From positions 1 through 13,752 of the forward strand of contig DAIDJT010000033.1 of NCBI GenBank assembly GCA_027451265.1: DNA of 13,752 bases. The letters run 5' to 3'. Below are positions 6,951 through 12,841 of this stretch, piece after piece; within the stretch, counting starts at the first letter, position 1; each line of letters starts with the position of its first letter. Both the position numbers and the translations under genes were made by a program. The stretch is from Bacteroidales bacterium (lineage in GTDB: Bacteria; Bacteroidota; Bacteroidia; Bacteroidales; VadinHA17). The notes under the pieces are model-generated. The model was not told the origin of the DNA. It made no database searches and was given only the letters and a program-made list of their open reading frames with translations.

Positions 6951-7632
6951 CTGGTTTCACAAAAGCATACTGGTCGGCCAGGTTTACTGAACGCCCCCTG
7001 TCCTCATAGTAAATTATCATTCTGCAGGTGTCTTTAAGAAAATTGATCTCCCCTATCTCTACCTTTTTTATTTCCTTCAGCCCGGTACGTTCCCTGAGGT
7101 CAGCAATCATCTCATCATATTTCTCAGGGACAATCAGGTTGATTTTTTCATAAACAATTGACTTTGATGAGATGTGCCTGAGGAGCCAGACCTTTTCAAG
7201 GCCGATTGTAATCAGCACCACTATTAAATTGGCGAAGACGATCTCCATCCAGCCGGTACCTGTGGTCAGGGCATTGATCACCGAAACACCGATTACCAGG
7301 AACAGGTAGGTCATCTCCTTGATAGGCATTGGATTTGTCCTGTACCTGATTATCCCGAAAATGGCAAAAAGCCCGAGTGCAAATCCTATCTGCAGGCTGA
7401 CGCTCTCAAGCATGTAACAAAGAAGAAAGACCACGCTTGAGATCAACACATATGTAAACAGATAGTCCTTTCGCCTGCTTGTACCATAGTAGAGCCATCT
7501 TACCAGGATAAGTATCACTGCCAGGTTGATGCCGAACCGTATCATCAGCTCCGGCATTCCTGTAAGGCCAAACATCCCCTGTCCTGTTAATGTGGCGCCA
7601 CCGTCAGGCAGCACCGTTCCTGTTAAATTCAT
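6931..7632 (-). CDS. DUF4956-family inner-membrane protein
   Basis: The 233-residue product has four or five membrane segments (about 32-48, 57-74, 81-96, 107-121 and 130-146) and a C-terminal cytoplasmic domain of about 80 residues. The highly conserved family signature GLFAIFGIIRYRTNP with IKEMTYLFLVIGVSVINA (87-121) is complete. In many bacteria DUF4956 genes sit beside VTC-domain polyphosphate polymerase genes and CotH kinase genes. That arrangement is partly reproduced here, with VTC but no CotH in view. It overlaps the VTC gene by 29 nt upstream and the DUF2490 gene by 20 nt downstream, so all three should be translated together. A transport or scaffold role for the VTC product is an inference from gene order, because the biochemistry of the family is not known to me. 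Confidence 0.9.
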   Translation of the reverse strand: MNLTGTVLPDGGATLTGQGMFGLTGMPELMIRFGINLAVILILVRWLYYGTSRRKDYLFTYVLISSVVFLLCYMLESVSLQIGFALGLFAIFGIIRYRTNPMPIKEMTYLFLVIGVSVINALTTGTGWMEIVFANLIVVLITIGLEKVWLLRHISSKSIVYEKINLIVPEKYDEMIADLRERTGLKEIKKVEIGEINFLKDTCRMIIYYEDRGRSVNLADQYAFVKPDDTDDE

Positions 7633-8389
7633 CCCTGATCTTTTTAATAAGTAAAAACTTTGGTTTCAGAATATTCTGTTTGGGAGCGCCGTTCACCATC
7701 GCCATTCCCATTGCATATTTGCTGAATCCGGTCTTCCTGATCCCTAGCTCTTTCAGCTGGCAGAAGAATGGAGACTGCGAGGTTGACTTATCACTTTTTA
7801 TTTCTGCAATTGCAAGGAATGGCATTCTTACGGTTTCACCCTTTAAATTGTTCCATTGAAGATTGTAATCGATTGTTATCCTCTCTGATCGCTCAAAACT
7901 GACGAGTGTAATGCGTGTAAACCCGGTATTGATAACTGCCTTCAGGTTACCGGCATCAGAGGATATAAGTTCATTGAGGAATATCTGCGACTGATCAATG
8001 TGATTCATGTCTCCGGGCTCCTTCTCGAGGCGCGATTTACATGTACGGCCCTTGTTTGATTTCTGCTTCACCTCAAGGAAGGTGAGGCCGTTTGACTCGT
8101 ATGTCCTGATCCTTACCTTCGCCCTGTTCAGTTTTCCTGTGACATGCTGGTTATAGAACCTCAGGTCAGGAGTGTCAAAATAGACGGTCTTGTACCTGAA
8201 CCTGCGCATTTTCGCTATTTCCAGAGCCTTGTATTCTTTCCGGATATTACCCAGGAGATATGGCAGCTTGCTGACTGAAAACAGGTATTTGGTATCAACA
8301 CGGTTCATGTACCTGACGCTGCCCATCTCATCAAGCCCCACAGGTTCAAATCCTTTAAGTATTTGCGCTATATCCGTACACGGATCCAT
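7604..8389 (-). CDS. VTC-domain protein (polyphosphate polymerase-like)
   Basis: The 261-residue product is a VTC domain of the triphosphate-tunnel superfamily. Charged tunnel residues are visible in order: R30-x-D32-x-K34 in NRVDTKYLF, the YFDTP motif (70-74), KLNRAKVRIRTY (86-97), FLEVKQKSNKGR (105-115), the Arg pair R167/R170, D174 in ITIDYNL, the metal-site strand AIAEIKSD (193-200), and FSKYAMGM (222-229) with the late conserved Lys. In yeast VTC4 this fold makes polyphosphate from ATP. Bacterial forms are annotated as polyphosphate polymerases by homology. The tail after residue 232 is basic. There is no SPX or membrane domain, so membrane attachment would come from its DUF4956 partner. 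It is the first gene of the operon. I found no convincing -7 box; TATATTGC about 50 nt upstream is a weak candidate. Confidence 0.88.
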   Translation of the reverse strand: MDPCTDIAQILKGFEPVGLDEMGSVRYMNRVDTKYLFSVSKLPYLLGNIRKEYKALEIAKMRRFRYKTVYFDTPDLRFYNQHVTGKLNRAKVRIRTYESNGLTFLEVKQKSNKGRTCKSRLEKEPGDMNHIDQSQIFLNELISSDAGNLKAVINTGFTRITLVSFERSERITIDYNLQWNNLKGETVRMPFLAIAEIKSDKSTSQSPFFCQLKELGIRKTGFSKYAMGMAMVNGAPKQNILKPKFLLIKKIRDEFNRNGAA

Positions 8390-8506
8390 TTGATATCCCG
8401 AATAATTGACTTTCGCTGTCCCTTAATATATCTGCAATATAGTTCAGTCCAAAATGAAAATAACGACTTGCAGCGCCGCTATATTTCACTTCCGCGGACA
8501 AATAAA

Positions 8507-8518
8507 GGTTAAATAACC
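8507..8518. repeat. Short palindrome GGTTAAATAACC
   Basis: GGTTA and TAACC face each other around AA. It lies in the gap upstream of the VTC gene and 21 nt beyond the stop of the sulfatase remnant on the minus strand, where TTT follows. It could be the decayed terminator of that lost gene or an operator for VTC. The rest of 8390-8538 shows nothing I can identify. Confidence 0.3.
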
Positions 8519-8538
8519 GTAAAAGAGAAATGCCCGCA

Positions 8539-8673
8539 TCACTCTTCCATAAACGGGAATCTCCATCGTGGATTATTGGAAGGCCGGTGTTCCTTCTGAA
8601 TTATCTGCTTCACCCTCTCAATTATTTCCGGATGTTCTGCAGAGATATCTGTAGTTTCCTGCGGGTCATTACT
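8539..8673 (-). pseudogene. C-terminal tail remnant of a sulfatase
   Basis: On the minus strand, directly after the DUF4870 TGA (8674-8676) and in the same frame, 44 sense codons run to a TGA at 8539-8541. The peptide opens SNDPQETTDISAEHPE, continues with a helix ERVKQIIQKEH and closes NNPRWRFPF before two Glu. This is the standard end of S1-family arylsulfatases, where a strand-ending 'LSNDP.E' is followed by 'HPEI' and a last helix. The remaining roughly 400 or more residues, including the Cys/Ser-x-Pro-x-Arg formylglycine site and metal ligands, are missing from the window. There is no start codon, so this is a remnant rather than a gene. Its exact abutment to a foreign stop codon suggests a deletion junction at or just within the DUF4870 end. 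Assignment is by pattern recognition and would need a protein search. Confidence 0.75.
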
Positions 8674-8985
8674 TCAGAACCCTTTGAACCAGGCCTGGAA
8701 CTGGTCACCGAGCCATGGAACAGGCTTCATCTCCCCCTGGATTGACCAGATAAGACTCATCAGCCAGCCCACGAACAGAAGTATGCCGCCTACGGCCCAT
8801 ATAACCGGCCCGACAATTGGCAACACCCTGAGAATGGTTAATCCGAGCCATACGATTATGAAGCCCAGGTTCTGCCTGATATAATAACTGGCCAGCTCCT
8901 CCTTCTTGCTTGAATTGACAATAAGGGCTACTATCCACCCGATGACAAACAGGTGCGAAACAATGGCCTTCGTCTTTGCATCCAT
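8674..8985 (-). CDS. DUF4870 (Tic20-like) small membrane protein
   Basis: The 103-residue product has hydrophobic segments at about 8-23, 40-53 and 58-85, with the conserved SYYIRQNLGFII motif (34-45) between the first two, and a polar tail ending PVPWLGDQFQAWFKGF. This is the DUF4870/Tic20-like layout, whose role is unknown. The start at 8985 (MDAKTK) suits the family. The in-frame ATG at 9006 would add MYLNLIN and would leave almost no leader after the -7 box at 9008-9015, so it is less likely. The ending is normal for the family, so the protein seems intact even though a sulfatase remnant follows its stop in the same frame. It diverges from the EamA gene. Confidence 0.85.
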   Translation of the reverse strand: MDAKTKAIVSHLFVIGWIVALIVNSSKKEELASYYIRQNLGFIIVWLGLTILRVLPIVGPVIWAVGGILLFVGWLMSLIWSIQGEMKPVPWLGDQFQAWFKGF

Positions 8986-9007
8986 GTTGATGAGATTTAG
9001 GTACATT

Positions 9008-9015
9008 CAAAAATA
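9008..9015 (-). promoter_or_regulatory. Bacteroidota-type -7 box for the DUF4870 gene
   Basis: On the minus strand this reads TATTTTTG, matching TAnnTTTG, 22 nt before the chosen start codon at 8985. A -33 element is not clear. It supports the shorter start. Confidence 0.45.
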
Positions 9016-9098
9016 GCTATAAAAGCATCAATAAACAGGGTATTATGAAAAATTTCGGTTAAAACGACCTCAATGAGGACAGGGTTGCGCGGAATAGC

Positions 9099-9106
9099 TA
9101 ATTTTG
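9099..9106 (+). promoter_or_regulatory. Bacteroidota-type -7 box for the EamA transporter gene
   Basis: TAATTTTG matches TAnnTTTG and lies 20 nt before the start codon at 9127. A TTG lies only 11 nt upstream, so the -33 spacing is poor. Confidence 0.45.
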
Positions 9107-9126
9107 TGCCCTGACATTTTCCCGGC

Positions 9127-10029
9127 ATGAATTACATCACCGCACACACAGGCGAGTTCGCAGCGCTGGCCGTAGCAATCTTCTGGACCGTTACCGCCCT
9201 GGCATTCGAATCAGCCAGCCGGAAGGTGGGCTCCCTCACAGTCAATATCCTGAGGCTGGGTCTGGCATTCTTCTTCATCGGATTCTATACTCTTATTGCG
9301 CGCGGTCATTTTCTGCCGGTTGATGCCAGTACTCACAACTGGATCTGGCTGGGCCTTTCCGGGATTGTAGGGCTGGTTTTAGGTGACTATTTCCTTTTCC
9401 GTTCCTACCCTCTCATAGGGTCAAGGTTTTCAATGCTGATAATGACTCTGGCCCCGCCATTGGCTGCCGTCTTCGGCTATTTCATCCTGGGAGAGGCACT
9501 TAACATTATGCAGATGGCCGGGATGATCATCGTAATCTTCGGAATCAGCCTGGCAATCTTCAAAAAGCCTGTCAGGGGTGAACGGTTGTCAATAAAGATA
9601 GCGCCCGCAGGGCTTCTTTTCGCCTTCATAGGTGCCCTGGGACAGGGGCTGGGCATAGTGCTCAGCAAGTATGGAATGGAAGATTACAATGCATTTGCGT
9701 CAACACAGATACGGATCATTGCAGGGATTGCGGGTTTTGCAATCATTATTACACTGCTGCGGAGATGGGGAAATGTTGCGGCAGCATTGAAGAATCCTCC
9801 CGCAATGAAGGCCCTTCTTCTGGGTGCCTTCTTTGGCCCCTTCCTGGGAATCTCCTTCTCCCTGCTCTCAGTGAAGCACACCCAGGCAGGGATTGCATCG
9901 ACAATAATGGCAATCGTGCCCGTTCTGATACTGGCACCGTCAGTATGGATATACAAGGAAAAGATCACCGCTGTTGAGGTAGCCGGGGCTGTCATCAGCG
10001 TTGCAGGCGTGGCTTTCTTCTTTATCTGA
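9127..10029 (+). CDS. EamA-family (drug/metabolite transporter superfamily) permease
   Basis: The 300-residue protein has ten hydrophobic helices in two five-helix repeats (about 10-145 and 157-300), the standard EamA layout. The first repeat carries the family signature TLAPPLAAVFGYFILGE (107-123). The second has the matching stretch AIVPVLILAPSVWIYKE, with a Glu after the Lys. DMT proteins of this type export amino acids or other metabolites through the inner membrane, usually by proton exchange. The substrate cannot be read from sequence. It is a single-gene unit with its own -7 box upstream and a GC-rich terminator hairpin three nt after its stop. It diverges from DUF4870 and converges on the GH18 gene. 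Confidence 0.93.
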   Translation: MNYITAHTGEFAALAVAIFWTVTALAFESASRKVGSLTVNILRLGLAFFFIGFYTLIARGHFLPVDASTHNWIWLGLSGIVGLVLGDYFLFRSYPLIGSRFSMLIMTLAPPLAAVFGYFILGEALNIMQMAGMIIVIFGISLAIFKKPVRGERLSIKIAPAGLLFAFIGALGQGLGIVLSKYGMEDYNAFASTQIRIIAGIAGFAIIITLLRRWGNVAAALKNPPAMKALLLGAFFGPFLGISFSLLSVKHTQAGIASTIMAIVPVLILAPSVWIYKEKITAVEVAGAVISVAGVAFFFI

Positions 10030-10031
10030 TC

Positions 10032-10049
10032 GGCCGGCTCCCGGCCTTT
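10032..10049 (+). terminator. GC-rich hairpin terminator after the EamA gene
   Basis: GGCCGG (10032-10037) pairs with CCGGCC (10041-10046) around CTC, followed by TTT. It begins three nt after the TGA. The short T-run makes it a modest intrinsic terminator. Confidence 0.6.
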
Positions 10050-10118
10050 CCATATTACGTGCCCGGCAGGTTATGTGACGTCCGGGAATCCTGCTTCTGA
10101 CCAACCCATGCAAGGCTT

Positions 10119-11264
10119 TCACCTTGATTTCAGCCCCTCCCTTATTGCCCTGAGAAGCCTGCCGTCAACATCCTCGGTATACTCCCAGAACATCACCCCG
10201 CCAAGTCCCTTCTCCCTGACATATTTCATCTTGGCTGCAATGGATACCTCATCATCGTAGGAGATGAAGACCGAATCACTTTCATTCCACAGGAACGGTG
10301 CAGAAGCGGATGAGTCGTAAAACCTTGCAAAGCCCGGATCTTTCAGGGCATTAAGAACCTCAATATAAGGCATACCTGCACCGGTAGTGGAGGCATTCCT
10401 GTAGAGCCCGTTGTTGACCGGCTCAACACCCTTCCAGACCCTGCCGTAGAATGGAATGCCAATATTCAGCTTCTTCAGCGGCACTCCGGCCCTGAGGTGC
10501 AGTTCCACAGCCCTTTCGGTGGCATCACCGTCAGGGGCATCAATTGATGAGAGCCCAAGATTGGCATGATGACCTGCCTGGTAGGAGCCGCCGTGATGCA
10601 AATCATACGTCATGATATTTATGAAATCAAGGTATCGGGATAGCGGCCCGAGCTCTGTATTTTCTGCATAAAGCTCAGTTGCGCCCGTGGCAATTGTCAG
10701 AAGGTACTTTTCTTTTCTGCCCTCTTCCGCCGCAAGAGAATCGATATGCTTTCTGATACACTCAAGCAGCAGTGTGAAGTTGTGCACATCCTCCGGCCTG
10801 TAGGTATTTCCGGCACCTGGATGATTAGGGTATTCCCAGTCGATGTCGATCCCGTCAAGTGTGTAGTCACGGATAAATTGGGCCGCACTGGCACCGAAAC
10901 GGTTCCGGGAAGAATCAGTCAGCGCCGCATCGGAGAAGTTACCCGACCAGCCCCAGCCACCAACGGATACAAGTATCTTAAGGTCAGGATTTATCTTTTT
11001 AAGCGAATTAAGGGCACTGATATCGCCGGCATTCATCTCTGTGTTGTCAATGCCCTCACTGCCGAACATCACTTCGCCGTTGACAACATTGGCAAAGGCA
11101 TAGTTGATATGCGTAAGGCCGGATGCATCAATCTTTGAAAAATCATAGTTCCTGTATCCGGCAACGTATCCTACAACCATATAATCGGATGAAGTTGGCC
11201 TGCTGCCGCAGGAAACTGCGATCAATGCCAGAAATGAAAGAAAAAATACAACATGCTTTTTCAT
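10119..11264 (-). CDS. GH18 chitinase-like secreted lipoprotein
   Basis: The 381-residue product begins with a lipoprotein signal peptide. MKKHVVFFLSFLALIAVSC ends in the lipobox AVSC, with Cys19 as the lipidated residue. The GH18 TIM barrel follows: VVGYVAGYRN, the strand-3 motif KILVSVGGWGWSG (96-108), the catalytic motif DGIDIDWE (137-144) with proton donor E144 intact, the substrate-assisting MTYD (218-221), and the strand-8 Trp in GVMFWEY (356-362). It should hydrolyse beta-1,4-linked N-acetylglucosamine-containing glycans (chitin, or possibly peptidoglycan or N-glycans) at the cell surface. No separate chitin-binding module is present. The start at 11264 is chosen because a longer frame from 11333 would bury the signal peptide. 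It diverges from the GH130 gene. Confidence 0.94.
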   Translation of the reverse strand: MKKHVVFFLSFLALIAVSCGSRPTSSDYMVVGYVAGYRNYDFSKIDASGLTHINYAFANVVNGEVMFGSEGIDNTEMNAGDISALNSLKKINPDLKILVSVGGWGWSGNFSDAALTDSSRNRFGASAAQFIRDYTLDGIDIDWEYPNHPGAGNTYRPEDVHNFTLLLECIRKHIDSLAAEEGRKEKYLLTIATGATELYAENTELGPLSRYLDFINIMTYDLHHGGSYQAGHHANLGLSSIDAPDGDATERAVELHLRAGVPLKKLNIGIPFYGRVWKGVEPVNNGLYRNASTTGAGMPYIEVLNALKDPGFARFYDSSASAPFLWNESDSVFISYDDEVSIAAKMKYVREKGLGGVMFWEYTEDVDGRLLRAIREGLKSR

Positions 11265-11277
11265 GTTCCAGGGCTTA

Positions 11278-11312
11278 CATTGGTTGATGCAATTTATAAA
11301 AAAAACCAAATG
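11278..11312. repeat. Imperfect hairpin in the GH18 leader
   Basis: CATTGGTT (11278-11285) faces AACCAAATG (11304-11312), complementary except for one extra A, around an A/T-rich loop with eight or more consecutive A. It lies 14-48 nt upstream of the GH18 start and may structure the mRNA leader. TAAATTGC on the minus strand inside it is a weak -7 candidate. Confidence 0.35.
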
Positions 11313-11356
11313 AAGGGCACCTAAGGCAATCACAGCCTATCATTTGCGTTATCCGT

Positions 11357-11364
11357 TATATTTG
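11357..11364 (+). promoter_or_regulatory. Bacteroidota-type -7 box for the GH130 gene
   Basis: TATATTTG matches TAnnTTTG and lies 25 nt before the start codon. TTTG occurs at 11343-11346, closer than the normal -33 spacing. Confidence 0.5.
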
Positions 11365-11385
11365 TTCCGGAAATAATACCCGGAA
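11365..11385 (+). promoter_or_regulatory. 5' UTR hairpin directly before the GH130 start
   Basis: TTCCGG (11365-11370) and CCGGAA (11380-11385) are perfect 6-bp arms around a 9-nt loop. The 3' arm ends three nt before ATG 11389. The dyad covers the likely transcription start and the ribosome landing site, so it could be an operator or a translation-limiting hairpin. Confidence 0.4.
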
Positions 11386-11388
11386 ACC

Positions 11389-12588
11389 ATGACAGAACAG
11401 GAATTTGACAACGAAGTGAGAAGGCTTTTCGAGGAACATGAAAAGCTTATTGAGAGACCCAATGCAAAAAAGGTTGGCGGCAACGGCATCTTTGACCGGT
11501 ACATCAATCCGATCATCACCCGTGATCATGCGCCGGTGTTCTGGAGGTATGACCTTGAGTACCGGAGCAACCCGCACCTGATGACCCGGCTGGGCATCAA
11601 CACCACCTTTAATGCAGGGGCCATAAAGCATGAGGGGAAATTCTGCCTTGCCCTGCGGACAGAGGGATTTGACGTCAAATCGTTTTTTGCAGTGGCTGAG
11701 AGTCCCAATGGTATTGATAACTGGCGCTTCCGCAATCGCCCGATAGTGATGCCGGTGACGGATGACCCGGAGATGAATGTTTATGACATCCGCCTCACCC
11801 GGCATGAGGACGGCTGGATTTACGGCCTCTTCTGCGCAGAGCGAAAGGATAAGAGCAAGCCTGATGACTCGTCAGCAGCCCTCGCCAGTTGCGGTATAGC
11901 CCGTACAAGGGACCTTGATAACTGGGAGAGACTCGATGACCTCAGGTCAGGCGCGGCACAGCAGCGTAACTGCGTACTGCACCCGGAGTTTGTTAACGGG
12001 AAATACATGATCTACACCAGGCCACAGTCAGGTTTCATAGAGACCGGTGACAGCGGAATCTCAGCAGGATTCTGTGAAAGCATGGAGCATTCTTTGCTGG
12101 GAGAGGAAATCCTTGTTGACCCTCGTCAGTACCACACCGTAAAGGAGGTGAAGAACGGCCAGGGACCGGCACCGCTGAAGACGGAATACGGATGGATACA
12201 CCTTGCTCACGGAGTCAGGAGAACGGCAGCCGGATTGCGCTACACCCTCTATCTCTTCATGACCTCCCTGGAGGAACCATGGAAAGTCATTAAAAGACCA
12301 TCAGGTCACTTCTTGGAACCACTTGATGAAGAGAGGGTTGGCGATGTATCCAACGTTGTTTTCAGCAACGGCTGGATAGCCGATGATGATGGCACGGTCT
12401 TTGTTTACTATGCCAGCTCAGATACAAGGATGCACGTGGCAACAACAACAATGGAGAAACTGATTGATTATGTGATGAATACGCCGGAAGATGCAGGTCG
12501 CACGCAACTGTGTGCAGCACAGCGTGACCGGATGATCGAAAATAACCTGAAAATTATGGGTCAAAAGTATCCGTATATCAGATTTTGA
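11389..12588 (+). CDS. GH130 subfamily 1 phosphorylase, probable 4-O-beta-D-mannosyl-D-glucose phosphorylase
   Basis: The 399-residue product resembles the Bacteroides fragilis mannosylglucose phosphorylase over its length. It shares PVFWRYDLE near residue 50, the NAGAIK block (75-80), KSFFAVAESPNGIDNWRF (97-114), the catalytic stretch NVYDIRLT (130-137) with D133 as the expected proton donor, EDGWIYGLFCAER (140-152), QQRNCVLHPEFVNGKY (191-206), GWIHLAHGV and GDVSNVVFSNGWIADDDG. The enzyme uses phosphate to split beta-1,4-mannosylglucose into mannose-1-phosphate and glucose in the cytoplasm, the last step of bacterial mannan catabolism. No signal peptide is present, as expected. The usual partners (cellobiose/mannobiose epimerase, mannanase, mannobiose permease) are not in the window. 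A related specificity, such as for another mannoside, remains possible. Confidence 0.9.
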   Translation: MTEQEFDNEVRRLFEEHEKLIERPNAKKVGGNGIFDRYINPIITRDHAPVFWRYDLEYRSNPHLMTRLGINTTFNAGAIKHEGKFCLALRTEGFDVKSFFAVAESPNGIDNWRFRNRPIVMPVTDDPEMNVYDIRLTRHEDGWIYGLFCAERKDKSKPDDSSAALASCGIARTRDLDNWERLDDLRSGAAQQRNCVLHPEFVNGKYMIYTRPQSGFIETGDSGISAGFCESMEHSLLGEEILVDPRQYHTVKEVKNGQGPAPLKTEYGWIHLAHGVRRTAAGLRYTLYLFMTSLEEPWKVIKRPSGHFLEPLDEERVGDVSNVVFSNGWIADDDGTVFVYYASSDTRMHVATTTMEKLIDYVMNTPEDAGRTQLCAAQRDRMIENNLKIMGQKYPYIRF

Positions 12589-12683
12589 TTTATGTTTGCG
12601 CCTCAAATTCCGGGTAGCATTTTCATGACCTGAAATGAAGCTGTGAATAACTCACTCACGTACAGGTTATGAGGCTGAAAAAC

Positions 12684-12718
12684 AGATATTAACAGACATA
12701 TTTTGCATGTTGATATCT
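12684..12718. terminator. AT-rich inverted repeat after the GH130 gene, possible terminator or operator
   Basis: AGATATTAACA (12684-12694) and TGTTGATATCT (12708-12718) pair over 11 positions with one G-T wobble, around a 13-nt loop, and TTTT follows at 12718-12721. It begins 96 nt after the GH130 stop. The weak stem also suits a protein-binding dyad upstream of the KamA-like gene. Confidence 0.45.
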
Positions 12719-12749
12719 TTTGCCCGGAGGGGATACCGCAGGTTGTCCA

Positions 12750-12791
12750 TTTAATAACTTAGCGGAAATTTTATGAAACTTTTTAATAACT
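12750..12791. repeat. Direct repeat TTTAATAACT, 32 bp apart, upstream of the KamA-like gene
   Basis: TTTAATAACT occurs at 12750-12759 and 12782-12791. The 32-bp spacing equals about three helical turns, placing both copies on the same DNA face, 51-92 nt before the start codon. It could be a tandem activator site or chance in AT-rich DNA. Confidence 0.35.
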
Positions 12792-12820
12792 AAAACGAAT
12801 AATTAACAACCAGAAAAAAA

Positions 12821-12836
12821 GGTAAAGTTTTTTACC
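12821..12836. promoter_or_regulatory. Leader hairpin GGTAAA-GTTT-TTTACC before the KamA-like start
   Basis: Perfect 6-bp arms (12821-12826 and 12831-12836) end five nt before ATG 12842, right after seven A. On the plus strand it could limit translation. On the minus strand it reads as a hairpin followed by seven T, like an intrinsic terminator for antisense transcripts. Confidence 0.4.
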
Positions 12837-12841
12837 GAAGT

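Noticed and set aside
8674..8676. TGA between DUF4870 and the sulfatase tail considered as a recoded codon (Trp or selenocysteine)
   Set aside because: Other genes here end at TGA, the DUF4870 protein is complete at this point, and no SECIS-like stem-loop was evident, so a deletion remnant is simpler.
8530..8745. 71-codon plus-strand frame over the DUF4870/sulfatase-remnant junction
   Set aside because: It runs antisense to both the sulfatase-like tail and the DUF4870 end, which explain the conservation seen. It has no recognisable domain of its own.
9007..9126. Region upstream of DUF4870 checked for the front part of the sulfatase, to test insertion of DUF4870 into it
   Set aside because: No sulfatase-like peptide is readable in this gap; it holds only divergent promoter boxes.
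11265..11333. N-terminal extension of the GH18 protein from an ATG at 11333
   Set aside because: It would place 23 extra residues before a textbook lipoprotein signal peptide, and a hairpin-forming leader lies there instead.
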